Source of the DNA: PALSA-1004 sp963804885
GTDB taxonomy: Bacteria > Pseudomonadota > Gammaproteobacteria > Burkholderiales > SG8-41
Assembly: GCA_963804885.1 (NCBI GenBank)
Contig: CAWDSF010000005.1
Span: forward strand, 186,001 to 250,000
Direction of reading: 5' to 3'
Length of the DNA: 64,000 nucleotides
Shown here: one piece after another, positions 55,101 to 63,168 of the stretch
Position numbering within the stretch: position 1 is the stretch's first letter
How the letters are laid out: the number at the start of each line of letters is the position of its first letter
Notes under the pieces: generated by a model
Database searches by the model: none
What the model saw: the letters and a program-made list of their open reading frames with translations, nothing else
Told to the model about the DNA's origin: nothing
Program-made: the position numbers and the translations under genes

Positions 55101-56736
55101 CGCGCTGAACCGCCGCCCGCGGCAACGGCGGCGCGCGCCCGGCGGCCTGCGCAACCGCGTGTGGGACGATGGCGAACCCGTGTGGATTCCCGACGTAATC
55201 CAGGACACCACGTTTCAGCGCGCGCCGCAGGCGGCCGAGGCCGGACTGCATGGCGCATTCGCGTTTCCGCTGCGGTTTGGCGACGAGATCCTGGGCGTGA
55301 TGGAATTTTTCAGCCGCTACACCCGCCCGACCGACGAAGTGCTGCTGCTGAGCTCACGCTCGATCGGCAGCCAGGTCGGCCAGTTTCTCGCGCGCCGCAA
55401 GGCCGAAGAGCGCGTGCTCCGCCTCGCGCATTTCGACGACTTAACCGGCCTGCCCAACCGCAGCACCTTCAACCAGCGCCTGCACCACGCGCTCGCCCAG
55501 GCGCAGCGCCACACGAAGCCGCTCGCGGTGCTGTTCATCGACTTGGACCGGTTCAAGATCATCAACGACACGCTGGGCCACGACGCGGGCGACCGCGTCT
55601 TGAGGCAGGTCGCGCGGCGGTTCGGCGAATGCCTGCGCGAAAGCGACACGGTGGCCCGGCTCGGCGGCGACGAATTCGTCGTGCTGATCGAGGAGCTGCC
55701 GGACCCGGTGCACGTGACCGCAATCGCCCAAAAAATACTTGCAGCCGTCGCCGCGCCGTTCGTGCTCGAGGCGCAGGAATTCCAGATCACCGCCAGTATC
55801 GGCATCAGCACCTACCCCGACGACAGCGTAGACATGCAGAACCTGCTCAAAAACGCGGACATCGCGATGTACCGCGCGAAGGAGCAGGGCAAAAACAATT
55901 ACCAGTTCTATTCCGCGCAGATGAATGTCCATTCGGTCGAGCGCCTGACACTCGAATCGGCGCTGCGTCGCGCGGTGGAACGGCATGAATTCGAGCTGCA
56001 CTACCAGGCCAAGATCGACATGGAAAGCGGGCGCATCACCGGCATGGAAGCGCTGGTGCGCTGGAATCCGCCCGACAAGCCGTCGGTGCAGCCGGCGCAG
56101 TTCATTACGCTCGCGGAGGAAACCGGTCTCATCGTGCCGATCGGGGACTGGGTGCTCAAGACCGCGTGCGCGCACAACAAGTCGTGGCAGGATCGGGGAC
56201 TACCGCCGCTGCGCATGGCGGTTAATCTGTCGGCGCGCCAGTTCGCCCATGAAAAGCTGCTGCATGACGTGGCGAGAGTGCTGAAAGAAACCGGGCTCGA
56301 CCCGGCCACGCTGGAATTTGAAATCACCGAGAGCATGGTGATGCACAATCCGGAGCACGCGGTAAAACTGTTGAACGAATTGAAAGCGATGGGAATCCAC
56401 CTGTCGATCGACGACTTCGGCACCGGCTATTCGTCGCTAAGCTATTTGAAGCGTTTCCCGATCGACAGCGTGAAGATCGACGGCTCGTTCATCCGCGACA
56501 TTCCGGGCGACCCCGACGATGCCGCGATCACGCAGGCGATCATCGCGATGGCGCACGGGCTAAGGCTCACCGTCATCGCCGAAGGCGTCGAAACGCCGGA
56601 GCAGGTACGTTTCCTGCGCGATCACGGATGCGACGAAATCCAGGGCTATTACTTCAGCAAGCCCCTGCCGGAAAACGAATTCGTGCGCCTGCTGCAGGAC
56701 AGCGTGGCGCCCAGCGCGGTGTTCGCGCTGCGCTGA
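52147..56736 (+). CDS. CHASE-PAS(x4)-GAF-GGDEF-EAL cyclic-di-GMP signalling protein
   Basis: 1529 residues. Membrane segments at about 44-63 and 361-383 flank a periplasmic CHASE sensor. PAS domains begin near 418, 543, 663 and 792; the second and third are close paralogues (RATFD.A.VGI.HT). A GAF domain lies near 922-1085. The diguanylate cyclase motif GGDEF is at about 1173-1177 with an intact inhibitory RESD five residues before it. The EAL domain (EALVRW, about 1301) keeps NLSARQF, FEITESM, DDFGTGYSS, VKIDGSF and AEGVET, so phosphodiesterase activity is likely. An inner ATG at 52213 is an alternative start. Both activities could be present, with the sensors choosing between them. Confidence 0.93.
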   Translation: MTLAPDDGACDKSGHRHDARPPMTPKSLRSTLPSKLSTVLSHGATAMVVLVSGVVLSVAAAYWTAHQVEREARQKFDYEVENARDEIESRIQSYSDVLLGTRGLFLSSDSVRRDEFRDYIESLDLNRRYPGIQVIHYGRYLPAAQKAAFETAVRKDTSVDPRGYPDFAIKPPGDRLDYVVVEYVEPFAGNEMALGLDLGGDKVRLAALSRARDSGQLTASGPIALALDPRRHPGFAVRMPVYRKGAPVGTEAERREAFTGMVSASFIVIDLMRGVLHEQSLKKIHLRIHDAGFLNAEGGVQQPTPENLMFDSNRLLATPPPPSLEGKFAGFTAESTLDVGGRRWNLYFDAREAFVNPADRALPWIALLVGLTITLLVSGLIRSLATTGGRALALAARITDDLRHSEANLAAAQRATQELIEVLPNPIFFKGTDGRYLGVNRAWEKFFGVTRENFIGKTVYELYPDAPDVADRLQAMDEVLWKNPGTQVYETSITTPDVMRHDTIYYKATYTGADGSVAGLIGTIIDITDRKQAEAAVKESEERFRATFDQAAVGIVHTSLDGYYLKVNTKFCEILGYTEDELLGRAAIDFTHPDDQAGGEGHRRLLWERKLDKFSGEKRYVRKDGSVIWTNRTVSLARDPDGQPMYFIRVIEDITDRKEAEERYRATFDNAPVGIMHTTVENYGILRANRKLCEMLGYTHDELLHMTSTEIVHPDYRFTDQPKYKSQLMKDEVPAFSSERKFLRKDGTSIWVNRTVSLVHDAAGQPLYFIRIIEDITERKAAEKALRDSESRYRSVIAVMAEGVFLRDNEGRIVDCNASAERIIGRSFEQMRGNFYFDPSWQAIREDGSKFPDEERPANAVLRSGQPQSSVVMGMRKPDGTVLWLATNAQPLFEGSETAPAGVVSTISDITQRKQAEMRQMMEHKVTRLLSEAISLEESLAGILQTIGETLGCACGSCWLWDDEKQERVCAESWGVRSPEIAEFLALNRRPRQRRRAPGGLRNRVWDDGEPVWIPDVIQDTTFQRAPQAAEAGLHGAFAFPLRFGDEILGVMEFFSRYTRPTDEVLLLSSRSIGSQVGQFLARRKAEERVLRLAHFDDLTGLPNRSTFNQRLHHALAQAQRHTKPLAVLFIDLDRFKIINDTLGHDAGDRVLRQVARRFGECLRESDTVARLGGDEFVVLIEELPDPVHVTAIAQKILAAVAAPFVLEAQEFQITASIGISTYPDDSVDMQNLLKNADIAMYRAKEQGKNNYQFYSAQMNVHSVERLTLESALRRAVERHEFELHYQAKIDMESGRITGMEALVRWNPPDKPSVQPAQFITLAEETGLIVPIGDWVLKTACAHNKSWQDRGLPPLRMAVNLSARQFAHEKLLHDVARVLKETGLDPATLEFEITESMVMHNPEHAVKLLNELKAMGIHLSIDDFGTGYSSLSYLKRFPIDSVKIDGSFIRDIPGDPDDAAITQAIIAMAHGLRLTVIAEGVETPEQVRFLRDHGCDEIQGYYFSKPLPENEFVRLLQDSVAPSAVFALR

Positions 56737-56858
56737 CTCGCGCGCGTCCCTGCTTTTCGCTGGGCGTGCACGCGGTGAATTTGTGGAGTATCGTTCGCGC
56801 GGAATAAAAACAATTCGCGTCCTGGATCGGCGAACAATCGGGTTGGGGGGTCAGGAGC

Positions 56859-57308
56859 ATGGTCGGATTTACCGGGGTATTTCTGTTGCTCGCCGCATTG
56901 GTTTGCAGTGGCTCAGCCACGGCGGCCGAGTTGGCCAATAACGCCGCGCAGGCAACTGCCAATCAGCGCCATAAGCTCGTCTTGCAGGTCACCGACGACG
57001 ATCAGGCCAAATGGAACCTTGCGCTGAACAACGTTAAAAATGTCCAATCCGAACTCGGCGCCGCCAATGTCGAGATCGAGATCGTCGCCTACGGGCCGGG
57101 CATCAGCATGATCAGGCTCGAGTCTCCCGTGTCCGAGCGGGTCCGCGAGGCCATAACCTCGGGAGTGAAAGTCATTGCCTGCAAGACCACCATGGCGGCT
57201 CAGAAAATCACCGAGGACGACATGCTCCCCGCCCTGGGCTATGTGCCGGCCGGCGCGGTCGAGATAATGATGCGCCAGCTGCAAGGCTACGCGTACATCC
57301 GGCCCTGA
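56859..57308 (+). CDS. Secreted DsrE/DsrF-like protein
   Basis: 149 residues with a signal ending at TAAEL. The DsrE-like fold follows (KLVLQVTDDDQAKWNLALNNV, IEIVAYGPGISMI) and a single Cys in IACKTTMAAQKI is at the place where DsrE-type sulfurtransferases hold sulfur. Exported versions are common in environmental bacteria and their role is not settled. The gene follows the signalling gene after 122 bases. Confidence 0.85.
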   Translation: MVGFTGVFLLLAALVCSGSATAAELANNAAQATANQRHKLVLQVTDDDQAKWNLALNNVKNVQSELGAANVEIEIVAYGPGISMIRLESPVSERVREAITSGVKVIACKTTMAAQKITEDDMLPALGYVPAGAVEIMMRQLQGYAYIRP

Positions 57309-57349
57309 TTCTCGCTTCGACGCTATATCTTGAGCCGGCTGTCGCCCGG

Positions 57350-58426
57350 CTAATTTGCGCCGGCGATTTTGAACTTATGAATGCGCCGGCCGCGATTCTC
57401 GGCGACGAAGACATTGCCCTTCGAATCCACCGCGATCCCGTGGGACTGGACGAATTCGCCGGGGAATGCCCCGGGGCGGCCGAACGTCGACAAGCGCTTG
57501 CCGGTCGCGCGCTCGAAGATTTCGATCTGCGAATTGTTCTGATTGAGCACGAACAATAGCCGCTGGTCGGGATCGGGCGAGAAGTCGATCGCCACCGCCG
57601 AACCGCCGATCTGCGTGATTTTCCCGTCGGCGGGCGGCGTATACGGCTGCCACGGCACTTCGATGACGCGTTTGAGGTTTCCGACCTTGTCGTAGACGTG
57701 AATCTTCGAACCGCGCCGGTTGCACACGTAGACATCCTGGTCGTTCGCGATGGTCATGCAATGCACTTCGCTCATGTTCTCGGGCAGCCAGTGGCGCAGA
57801 AATTTGCCGTCCTTATCCATCACTGCGATGCGGCGATTGCTCTTGACCGCTTCGCCATCGGCCACGTAAACGTCGCCGTTCTGGCGATCGACGTAGATGC
57901 TCGACGGCATCAAAAACTGCGCGGCGGGTGAATTGAGCGGCTTACCCTTCTCGGTGCCGTCCGACGTATCGTAGACGCCCTTCTTGCCGATCTGCATGAG
58001 CAGCTTGCTGCCGTCGTGCGTATATTTCTGCACCATGCCTGACGGCGCGCTCGCGATCCACATGTTGCCGTCCTTGTCGAAGTGGCACGAGTGCAGGCGC
58101 GGGTCGAGCAGCTTCAAGTCACCCCACGAATTGACAACGTTTCCGGCAGGATCGAACTCGATGATCATCGGCGCGAGTTTTCCTGCATTCAGGTCCCCCT
58201 CGGCCACGTCCTGCCGGTTGAGGATGAACACGTGGTCCTTCGCATCCACGCACACGCCGCCCAGGCCGCCGAGCACCCAGCGGTCCGGCAGCGGCTTGGG
58301 CCAAGTGAGATCAGCCTCGTATTTTGGCGCGCCGACTTGCGCGTGCAACCCCGGCGAAAACAAGATGCCGGCAGCGATCGCGAAGCCCGCGCATGTCCGG
58401 ATTCTTCCTAGCAAGTGTGCGCTCAT
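57350..58426 (-). CDS. NHL-repeat beta-propeller protein, secreted
   Basis: 358 residues with a signal (FAIAAGILFSPGLHAQ). NHL-type blades recur: GGVCVDAKDHVFILNR, DPRLHSCHFDKDGNMWIAS, MPSSIYVDRQNGDVYVADG, SHGIAVDSKGNVFVAE. The layout resembles peptidyl-amidating-lyase-type propellers, but catalytic residues were not checked against a structure. Could be a binding protein. It lies upstream of the amidohydrolase on the same strand. Confidence 0.82.
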   Translation of the reverse strand: MSAHLLGRIRTCAGFAIAAGILFSPGLHAQVGAPKYEADLTWPKPLPDRWVLGGLGGVCVDAKDHVFILNRQDVAEGDLNAGKLAPMIIEFDPAGNVVNSWGDLKLLDPRLHSCHFDKDGNMWIASAPSGMVQKYTHDGSKLLMQIGKKGVYDTSDGTEKGKPLNSPAAQFLMPSSIYVDRQNGDVYVADGEAVKSNRRIAVMDKDGKFLRHWLPENMSEVHCMTIANDQDVYVCNRRGSKIHVYDKVGNLKRVIEVPWQPYTPPADGKITQIGGSAVAIDFSPDPDQRLLFVLNQNNSQIEIFERATGKRLSTFGRPGAFPGEFVQSHGIAVDSKGNVFVAENRGRRIHKFKIAGAN

Positions 58427-58460
58427 GGTTTACCCTCTGCCCCCTAACGCGAATCGATGT

Positions 58461-59606
58461 TCAGCGCTTTATTTTCAACAGCCGCGCCGCATTCCCGCCC
58501 ATGATCTTGTCCTTGTCCGCGCGCGTCAGTCGCGGCACGGTTTCGATGAATTTCACCGGATCGTCCATCCCCATGTCGAACGGGTAATCGGTGCCGAGCA
58601 CGACGTGCTCGGGGCCGTACTTATCGATCAGGTGGCGCAGCATCTGGGTGTCGAACGTGATCGTGTCGAAATAAAACTTCTTGAGATAGGTCGACGGCGC
58701 TTTCTTGATGACGACGCGGCAGTCGGGCCGCGCGCGGTGGGCGTGGTCCATGCGCGCCCAGTAATGCGCGAGGTAGCCGCCCGAGTGCGGCAGCACTACT
58801 TTGAGTCTCGGATTGCGGTCCATTACGCCGTCGAAAATGAGATGACTCGCGGCGACGGTCGTCTCGAGCGGATTGCCGATCACGTTGTTGAAATAATGGT
58901 CCATCAATCGCTCGCCGTGCGTGAAGCCGAGCGGATGCATGAAAATCACGATGTCGAGTTCCTGCGCCTTGGCAAAGAATTTTTCGAGGCCGAGATCCGG
59001 ATCGGTCAGGTCCTTGCCGTTGACGTTCGGCAGGATCTCGACACCGCGCATGCCGAGCTTGTTGACGCAGTATTCGAGTTCCGCCACCGCCATGCCTGCG
59101 TTCTGCAGCGGCACGGTGCCCATCGCGACGAAACGCTCGGGCCACGTCGCGGCAATCTCGGCAAGGCGCTCGTTCGCCATGCGCGCGAGCTCGCGCCCGA
59201 GAGCCGGGTCGCTCCAGTAGATGCACTGATTCGGCGCGGGGCACACCGCCTGGATATCGATGCCCATGCGATCCATGTCCTTCAGCCGGACCTCAATGGT
59301 CGACAGCTTCGCGCCGCGGTCCTGCATCTGCTTGACGTTCACTTCTTTGGAGAGCGCGTTCGCGAAGATGCCGGAAGGCTCGAACTGGCTCGCATTTAGA
59401 TTAGAGACCTTCGCGCTGATCGCCGGGTTCAGATAATGACAGTGCAGATCGATGCGCAGACTGCGGCCTTTGCGGTCGCGCACGACTTTGGCGGATGCGG
59501 CGGGCTTCGGCTTGGCGGCGGTCTTCGTCGGAGTGTTGCGCAAGCGCACTGCAGGACGATGGCGATGCGCGGGGTCGGCGCAGCCGGGAATGCACGTATA
59601 CATCAT
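58461..59606 (-). CDS. Amidohydrolase (ACMSD-like, amidohydrolase 2 family)
   Basis: About 381 residues from ATG 59606, seven bases after GGAGAA; a longer frame to 59720 is not supported. Metal ligands: DLHCHYLN near residue 53, MHPLGF, LPHSGG and GTDYPFDM. No export signal; the N-terminal MMYTCIPGCADPAHRHRP is unusual and may bind metal. Likely decarboxylase or hydrolase of a ring acid. It is the cytoplasmic counterpart of the 8.3 kb lipoprotein. Confidence 0.88.
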   Translation of the reverse strand: MMYTCIPGCADPAHRHRPAVRLRNTPTKTAAKPKPAASAKVVRDRKGRSLRIDLHCHYLNPAISAKVSNLNASQFEPSGIFANALSKEVNVKQMQDRGAKLSTIEVRLKDMDRMGIDIQAVCPAPNQCIYWSDPALGRELARMANERLAEIAATWPERFVAMGTVPLQNAGMAVAELEYCVNKLGMRGVEILPNVNGKDLTDPDLGLEKFFAKAQELDIVIFMHPLGFTHGERLMDHYFNNVIGNPLETTVAASHLIFDGVMDRNPRLKVVLPHSGGYLAHYWARMDHAHRARPDCRVVIKKAPSTYLKKFYFDTITFDTQMLRHLIDKYGPEHVVLGTDYPFDMGMDDPVKFIETVPRLTRADKDKIMGGNAARLLKIKR

Positions 59607-59736
59607 GGGAATTGTTCTCCGCTGGATTGCTCGTGGGCCGCATGATTTTTGTTGTCGGCGGCGCGGATAATTTGACTCTACGCTGCCGCCTGTGTCAACT
59701 TTCGCAATCCCGTCAAGCACACTTCAGGAGAGGCAT

Positions 59737-60624
59737 TTGAAAATTGGCATCGTCGGCATGGGCAAAATGGGTGCCGCACTCGCGGCGCGGCTCGGAGGGC
59801 TCGGCTATGAACTGACCGTATGGAACCGCACTGCCGCCAGGGCCCAATCAGCCGCGCCTGCAGGCGCCAGAGTCGCGGCGACCCCGCGCGAGCTCGCGAG
59901 CAGCGTCGACATCGTCATCAGCATACTAACCAACGCCGCAGCGATCGATGCCGTGTATACCGGCAAAGAGGGGCTGCTCGCCGGCGATGTCGCGGGCAAG
60001 CTTTTTATCGAGATGAGCACGGTGCGTCCCGGCACGGAAAAAGCGCTCGCCGCGAAAATTGACGCGCACGGCGCCGCGCTGATCGACTGCCCGGTCGGCG
60101 GCAGCGTCGGCCCGGCGCGCGACGGCAAGCTGATCGGCTTCGTCGGCGGCGCCGCGAGTGACGTGGCACGCGCGAAACCGCTGCTCGACCAGATGTGCCG
60201 CCGCGTCGAGCACGTCGGCCCGGTCGGTGCGGGCGCGAGCATGAAGCTCGCGATCAACCTGCCGCTGCTCGTCTACTGGCAGGCGCTCGGCGAAGCGTTG
60301 GTCCTGTGCAAACCGCTGGGTCTCGATCCGGCGCGCATCATGGACATATTTGCCGACACGTCGGGCGGACCCAATGTGCTGAAAGTGCGCGGTCCGGCGA
60401 TCGCCAAGGCGCTGAATGGGCAGGACACCGGCGCGATCACGTTTGACATCGACTCGATCCGCAAGGACCTGCAGACGATGATAGAGGAAGCACAGTCGCT
60501 CGGCGGCACCCTGCCCGTCACCGCGCGCGCGCTCGAGTGCTTCGACGAAGCGTCGCGCGAAGGCCTCGGCAAAGGCGACGCCACGTTATTGCCGGTGCGC
60601 TGGACGAAAAAAGCGGCGCGCTGA
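59737..60624 (+). CDS. 3-hydroxyisobutyrate dehydrogenase-like NAD(P)-dependent oxidoreductase
   Basis: 295 residues from TTG 59737 (AGGAG eight bases before). N-terminal GMGKMGAALAARL, the substrate motif DCPVGGSVGPARDG, and catalytic Lys170 in GAGASMKLAIN. Members oxidise beta-hydroxy acids or reduce short semialdehydes. Next gene 35 bases on. An upstream ATG at 59692 adds 15 residues not fitting the family. Confidence 0.9.
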   Translation: MKIGIVGMGKMGAALAARLGGLGYELTVWNRTAARAQSAAPAGARVAATPRELASSVDIVISILTNAAAIDAVYTGKEGLLAGDVAGKLFIEMSTVRPGTEKALAAKIDAHGAALIDCPVGGSVGPARDGKLIGFVGGAASDVARAKPLLDQMCRRVEHVGPVGAGASMKLAINLPLLVYWQALGEALVLCKPLGLDPARIMDIFADTSGGPNVLKVRGPAIAKALNGQDTGAITFDIDSIRKDLQTMIEEAQSLGGTLPVTARALECFDEASREGLGKGDATLLPVRWTKKAAR

Positions 60625-60659
60625 GTATTCGCATTCAATTCAACCAGAGAGGAGCGACC

Positions 60660-61301
60660 ATGATTTACGAAATGAGAACCTACGACCTAAAACCCCATTC
60701 GGTACCCGAAGTCGAGCAACGGTTTGCCGAAGCGTACGAAATCCGCAAGAAGCACTCACTGCTCGCGGCGTTCTGGCACACGGAAATCGGTCCGTTGAAC
60801 CAGATCGTCCACGTATGGGGCTACAAAGATCTCAACGAACGTGCGCGCATCCGCGCCGAAGCGGTCAAGGACGGCACCTGGCCGCCGAAGATCAAGGACT
60901 TCATCGTCAACATGCGCTCCGACATCATGGTGCCGCTCGCCGTGTCGCCGGAACTGAAACCCGCGAAGCTCGGGCCTTATTTCGAAATGCGCACTTACAC
61001 GCTTGCGAGCGGCGCGGAGCTGCCGAAGCTGATTGCCCTGTGGGAGAAAGGCATTGCCGACCGCGTGAAGCTGAGCCCGCTGTGCGCGGCGTGGGTCTCG
61101 GAGCTTGGCGCGCTCAACAAGTTCGTCCACATCTGGCCGTACAAGTCGATCGAGGAGCGCAATGCGACGCGCGACAAGGCGAAAGCCGCCGGTGTGTGGC
61201 CGCCTTCCCTGCTTGCCAAGAAGCACAACATGCCCGCTTACCCGATGACCGCACAGGAAAACAAGATCCTGATGCCGTCGGCGTTTTCCCCGATCCAATA
61301 A
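60660..61301 (+). CDS. NIPSNAP-family protein with two domains
   Basis: 213 residues containing two NIPSNAP ferredoxin-like domains: IYEMRTYDLKPHSVPEVEQ and FEMRTYTLASGAELPK; each ends with a conserved H-x-W-x-Y (VHVWGYKDL, VHIWPYKSI). AGAGGAG ribosome site. Role in catabolic clusters is unknown; monooxygenase or isomerase-type function has been suggested for the fold. Likely co-transcribed with the dehydrogenase. Confidence 0.87.
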   Translation: MIYEMRTYDLKPHSVPEVEQRFAEAYEIRKKHSLLAAFWHTEIGPLNQIVHVWGYKDLNERARIRAEAVKDGTWPPKIKDFIVNMRSDIMVPLAVSPELKPAKLGPYFEMRTYTLASGAELPKLIALWEKGIADRVKLSPLCAAWVSELGALNKFVHIWPYKSIEERNATRDKAKAAGVWPPSLLAKKHNMPAYPMTAQENKILMPSAFSPIQ

Positions 61302-61319
61302 ACGCGAAGCGCAATCTCA

Positions 61320-61452
61320 TCCTCCCTCAGGGGGAGGCCGAGGGGGGGTGGGTCATCAATCTTCGCGCGCCAATCTCACCTTCCCCTTGCCCGAAGGAAA
61401 TCCCCGGGGGAGAGCAAGCGAGCGGCGAGGGGGCACCGGGATGGGGATGGGT
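61320..61452. repeat. CCTTCCCC-type repeat, copy 2 (expanded)
   Basis: Contains TCCTCCCTCAGGGGGAGGCCG and GGGTGGGTCATC, then CACCTTCCCCTTGCCCG, an inner CCCCGGGGGAGAG and finally GGGATGGGGATGGGT. It matches the 48.6 kb element but has an extra middle segment. It fills most of the gap after the NIPSNAP gene and may serve as its terminator. Confidence 0.55.
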
Positions 61453-61563
61453 GTCCGTATCTCATGACTCGAAGATCGCAACATCCCGGTAATAGATTCG
61501 CCGTAATATAAATAGCCGCCGCGATGCAATGAGCGAACGCGACGTTTTTTTAGCGGGAGAAAC

Positions 61564-63156
61564 ATGCGCCGTATTCACATCAGATGGCTACGCAAGCGCT
61601 CGCACTTGCATGCGGCATGCGGCGACGCACGCGCACAGCCCGCTACTCTTCACCTGGTATTCGTCATCGACGGCCTGCGCCCCGACAGCATCACCGAAGC
61701 CGATACGCCGACGCTTTACCGGCTGCGCCGTGAAGGCGTCACGTTCGAGAATACGCATTCAGTTTTTCCGACCGTCACGCGCGTCAACTCGACGTCGCTC
61801 GCAACGGGCATGTATCCGGCGCGTCACGGCATCATGGGCAATTCCATCTACGTTCCCGCGGTGGATCCGAAACGCGCGTTTACGAACGACGACTTCCAGC
61901 CGCTGCTGAAGCTCGATGAGGCGACTGGCGGGCGCATGGTGACCGTGCCGGGAATCGCGGAGATCCTGGCGCAGCGCGGAAGCAGCGTGGTCGCGGTGAG
62001 TTCGGGCTCGACCGGCAGTGCGATTTTGCTGACGCCGAAAGCGCCGCGCGGAACCGGCATCGTCATCAACGGCGATTTCTTCCCCGGCACGCAGGTGGCC
62101 TACCCATCCGCGATCAGCGATGCGGTATTGCAGCGGTTCGGGCCCGCGCCCAAAAAAGGCGGCGCGACCATGCCTTACAGTGCGTCGGTGGACTGGTCGA
62201 TGCAGGTGCTGCGCGAATACGTGCTGACGGAGTTGCGCCCGACTGTCGTCTTTACATGGATGACGGAACCCGATCATATCCAGCACGGGCTCGGCGCCGG
62301 CGCTCCCGAATCGATAGCCGCGATACGCAACGACGACCGGCAGCTTGGACTGCTGCTGCAGAAACTCGAGACCCTCGGCATACGCGACAAGACGAACATC
62401 ATGGTCGTATCCGACCACGGCTTCGCGCAGACCCTGTTCAACGTCAATGTCGGTCGCGCTCTTGTCGATGCGGGGTTGATGCCGGCCGCAGACTCCGACG
62501 ACATCGTCATCGCGTCGAGCGGGCAAGCCGTCGCGCTCCACGTGAAAGGCAGCGATCCGACGCGCATCGGGGCTGTCGTAGATTTTCTGCAGCGTCAGCC
62601 GTGGTGCGGCGTCGTGTTCACTGCGGCGAGGCGCGGCGGCCCGCCGCATGAAGGCACGGTGGCCGGCACGTTTTCGCTCGAGTATGCACATCTTGGCGGC
62701 CACGAACGCAGTCCTGACATCGTATTCACGTTTCCGTGGTCGTCTGCGCCAAATCGGCACGGCGTGCGCGGGACTGACTATGCACAGGTAAGCGGCAGCG
62801 GCAAAACGGGTCCATACGAAGGCACCGGCGCAAGCCACGGCGGTATCGGTCCGTGGACCGTGCGCAACACGATGCTCGCATGGGGGCCCGGATTCAAGCG
62901 CGGCGCGGTCGTTCGCACGCCGACATCGAACGTCGACGTGACGCCGACGCTGTTGCATTTGCTCGGCCAGCCCGCGGCAATCTCCGGAATGGACGGCAGA
63001 GTCATGCTTGAAGCGCTGGCAAACGGGCCCGATGAAGAGCAGGTCGCGGCGGAAACACGTAACTGGCGCGTGCAAAACGGCGGTTACTCGGCAGTGTTGC
63101 AAACCAGCGAAACCGGCGGCAAGCGTTATATCGACAAAGCCTGGCGCGAAAAATAA
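61564..63156 (+). CDS. Nucleotide pyrophosphatase/phosphodiesterase-type alkaline phosphatase family protein
   Basis: 530 residues. Metal-binding Asp36 in VIDGLRPDS, nucleophile Thr72 in FPTVTRVNSTS, TGMYPARHGI, then EPDHIQHGLG and SDHGFAQ. Hydrolyses phosphodiester or related bonds, normally outside the cytoplasm. The N terminus MRRIHIRWLRKRSHLHAACG lacks a hydrophobic core, but the next frame reads ALALAC at the same place, so a compensating indel pair may have damaged the signal peptide. Ends 12 bases from the convergent UbiD-type gene. Confidence 0.87.
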   Translation: MRRIHIRWLRKRSHLHAACGDARAQPATLHLVFVIDGLRPDSITEADTPTLYRLRREGVTFENTHSVFPTVTRVNSTSLATGMYPARHGIMGNSIYVPAVDPKRAFTNDDFQPLLKLDEATGGRMVTVPGIAEILAQRGSSVVAVSSGSTGSAILLTPKAPRGTGIVINGDFFPGTQVAYPSAISDAVLQRFGPAPKKGGATMPYSASVDWSMQVLREYVLTELRPTVVFTWMTEPDHIQHGLGAGAPESIAAIRNDDRQLGLLLQKLETLGIRDKTNIMVVSDHGFAQTLFNVNVGRALVDAGLMPAADSDDIVIASSGQAVALHVKGSDPTRIGAVVDFLQRQPWCGVVFTAARRGGPPHEGTVAGTFSLEYAHLGGHERSPDIVFTFPWSSAPNRHGVRGTDYAQVSGSGKTGPYEGTGASHGGIGPWTVRNTMLAWGPGFKRGAVVRTPTSNVDVTPTLLHLLGQPAAISGMDGRVMLEALANGPDEEQVAAETRNWRVQNGGYSAVLQTSETGGKRYIDKAWREK

Positions 63157-63168
63157 AAACGCAACGCG

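Noticed and set aside
61759..63102. Minus-strand 447-codon frame opposite the NPP-type gene
   Set aside because: Shadow; the plus strand contains the full metal-site motif set.
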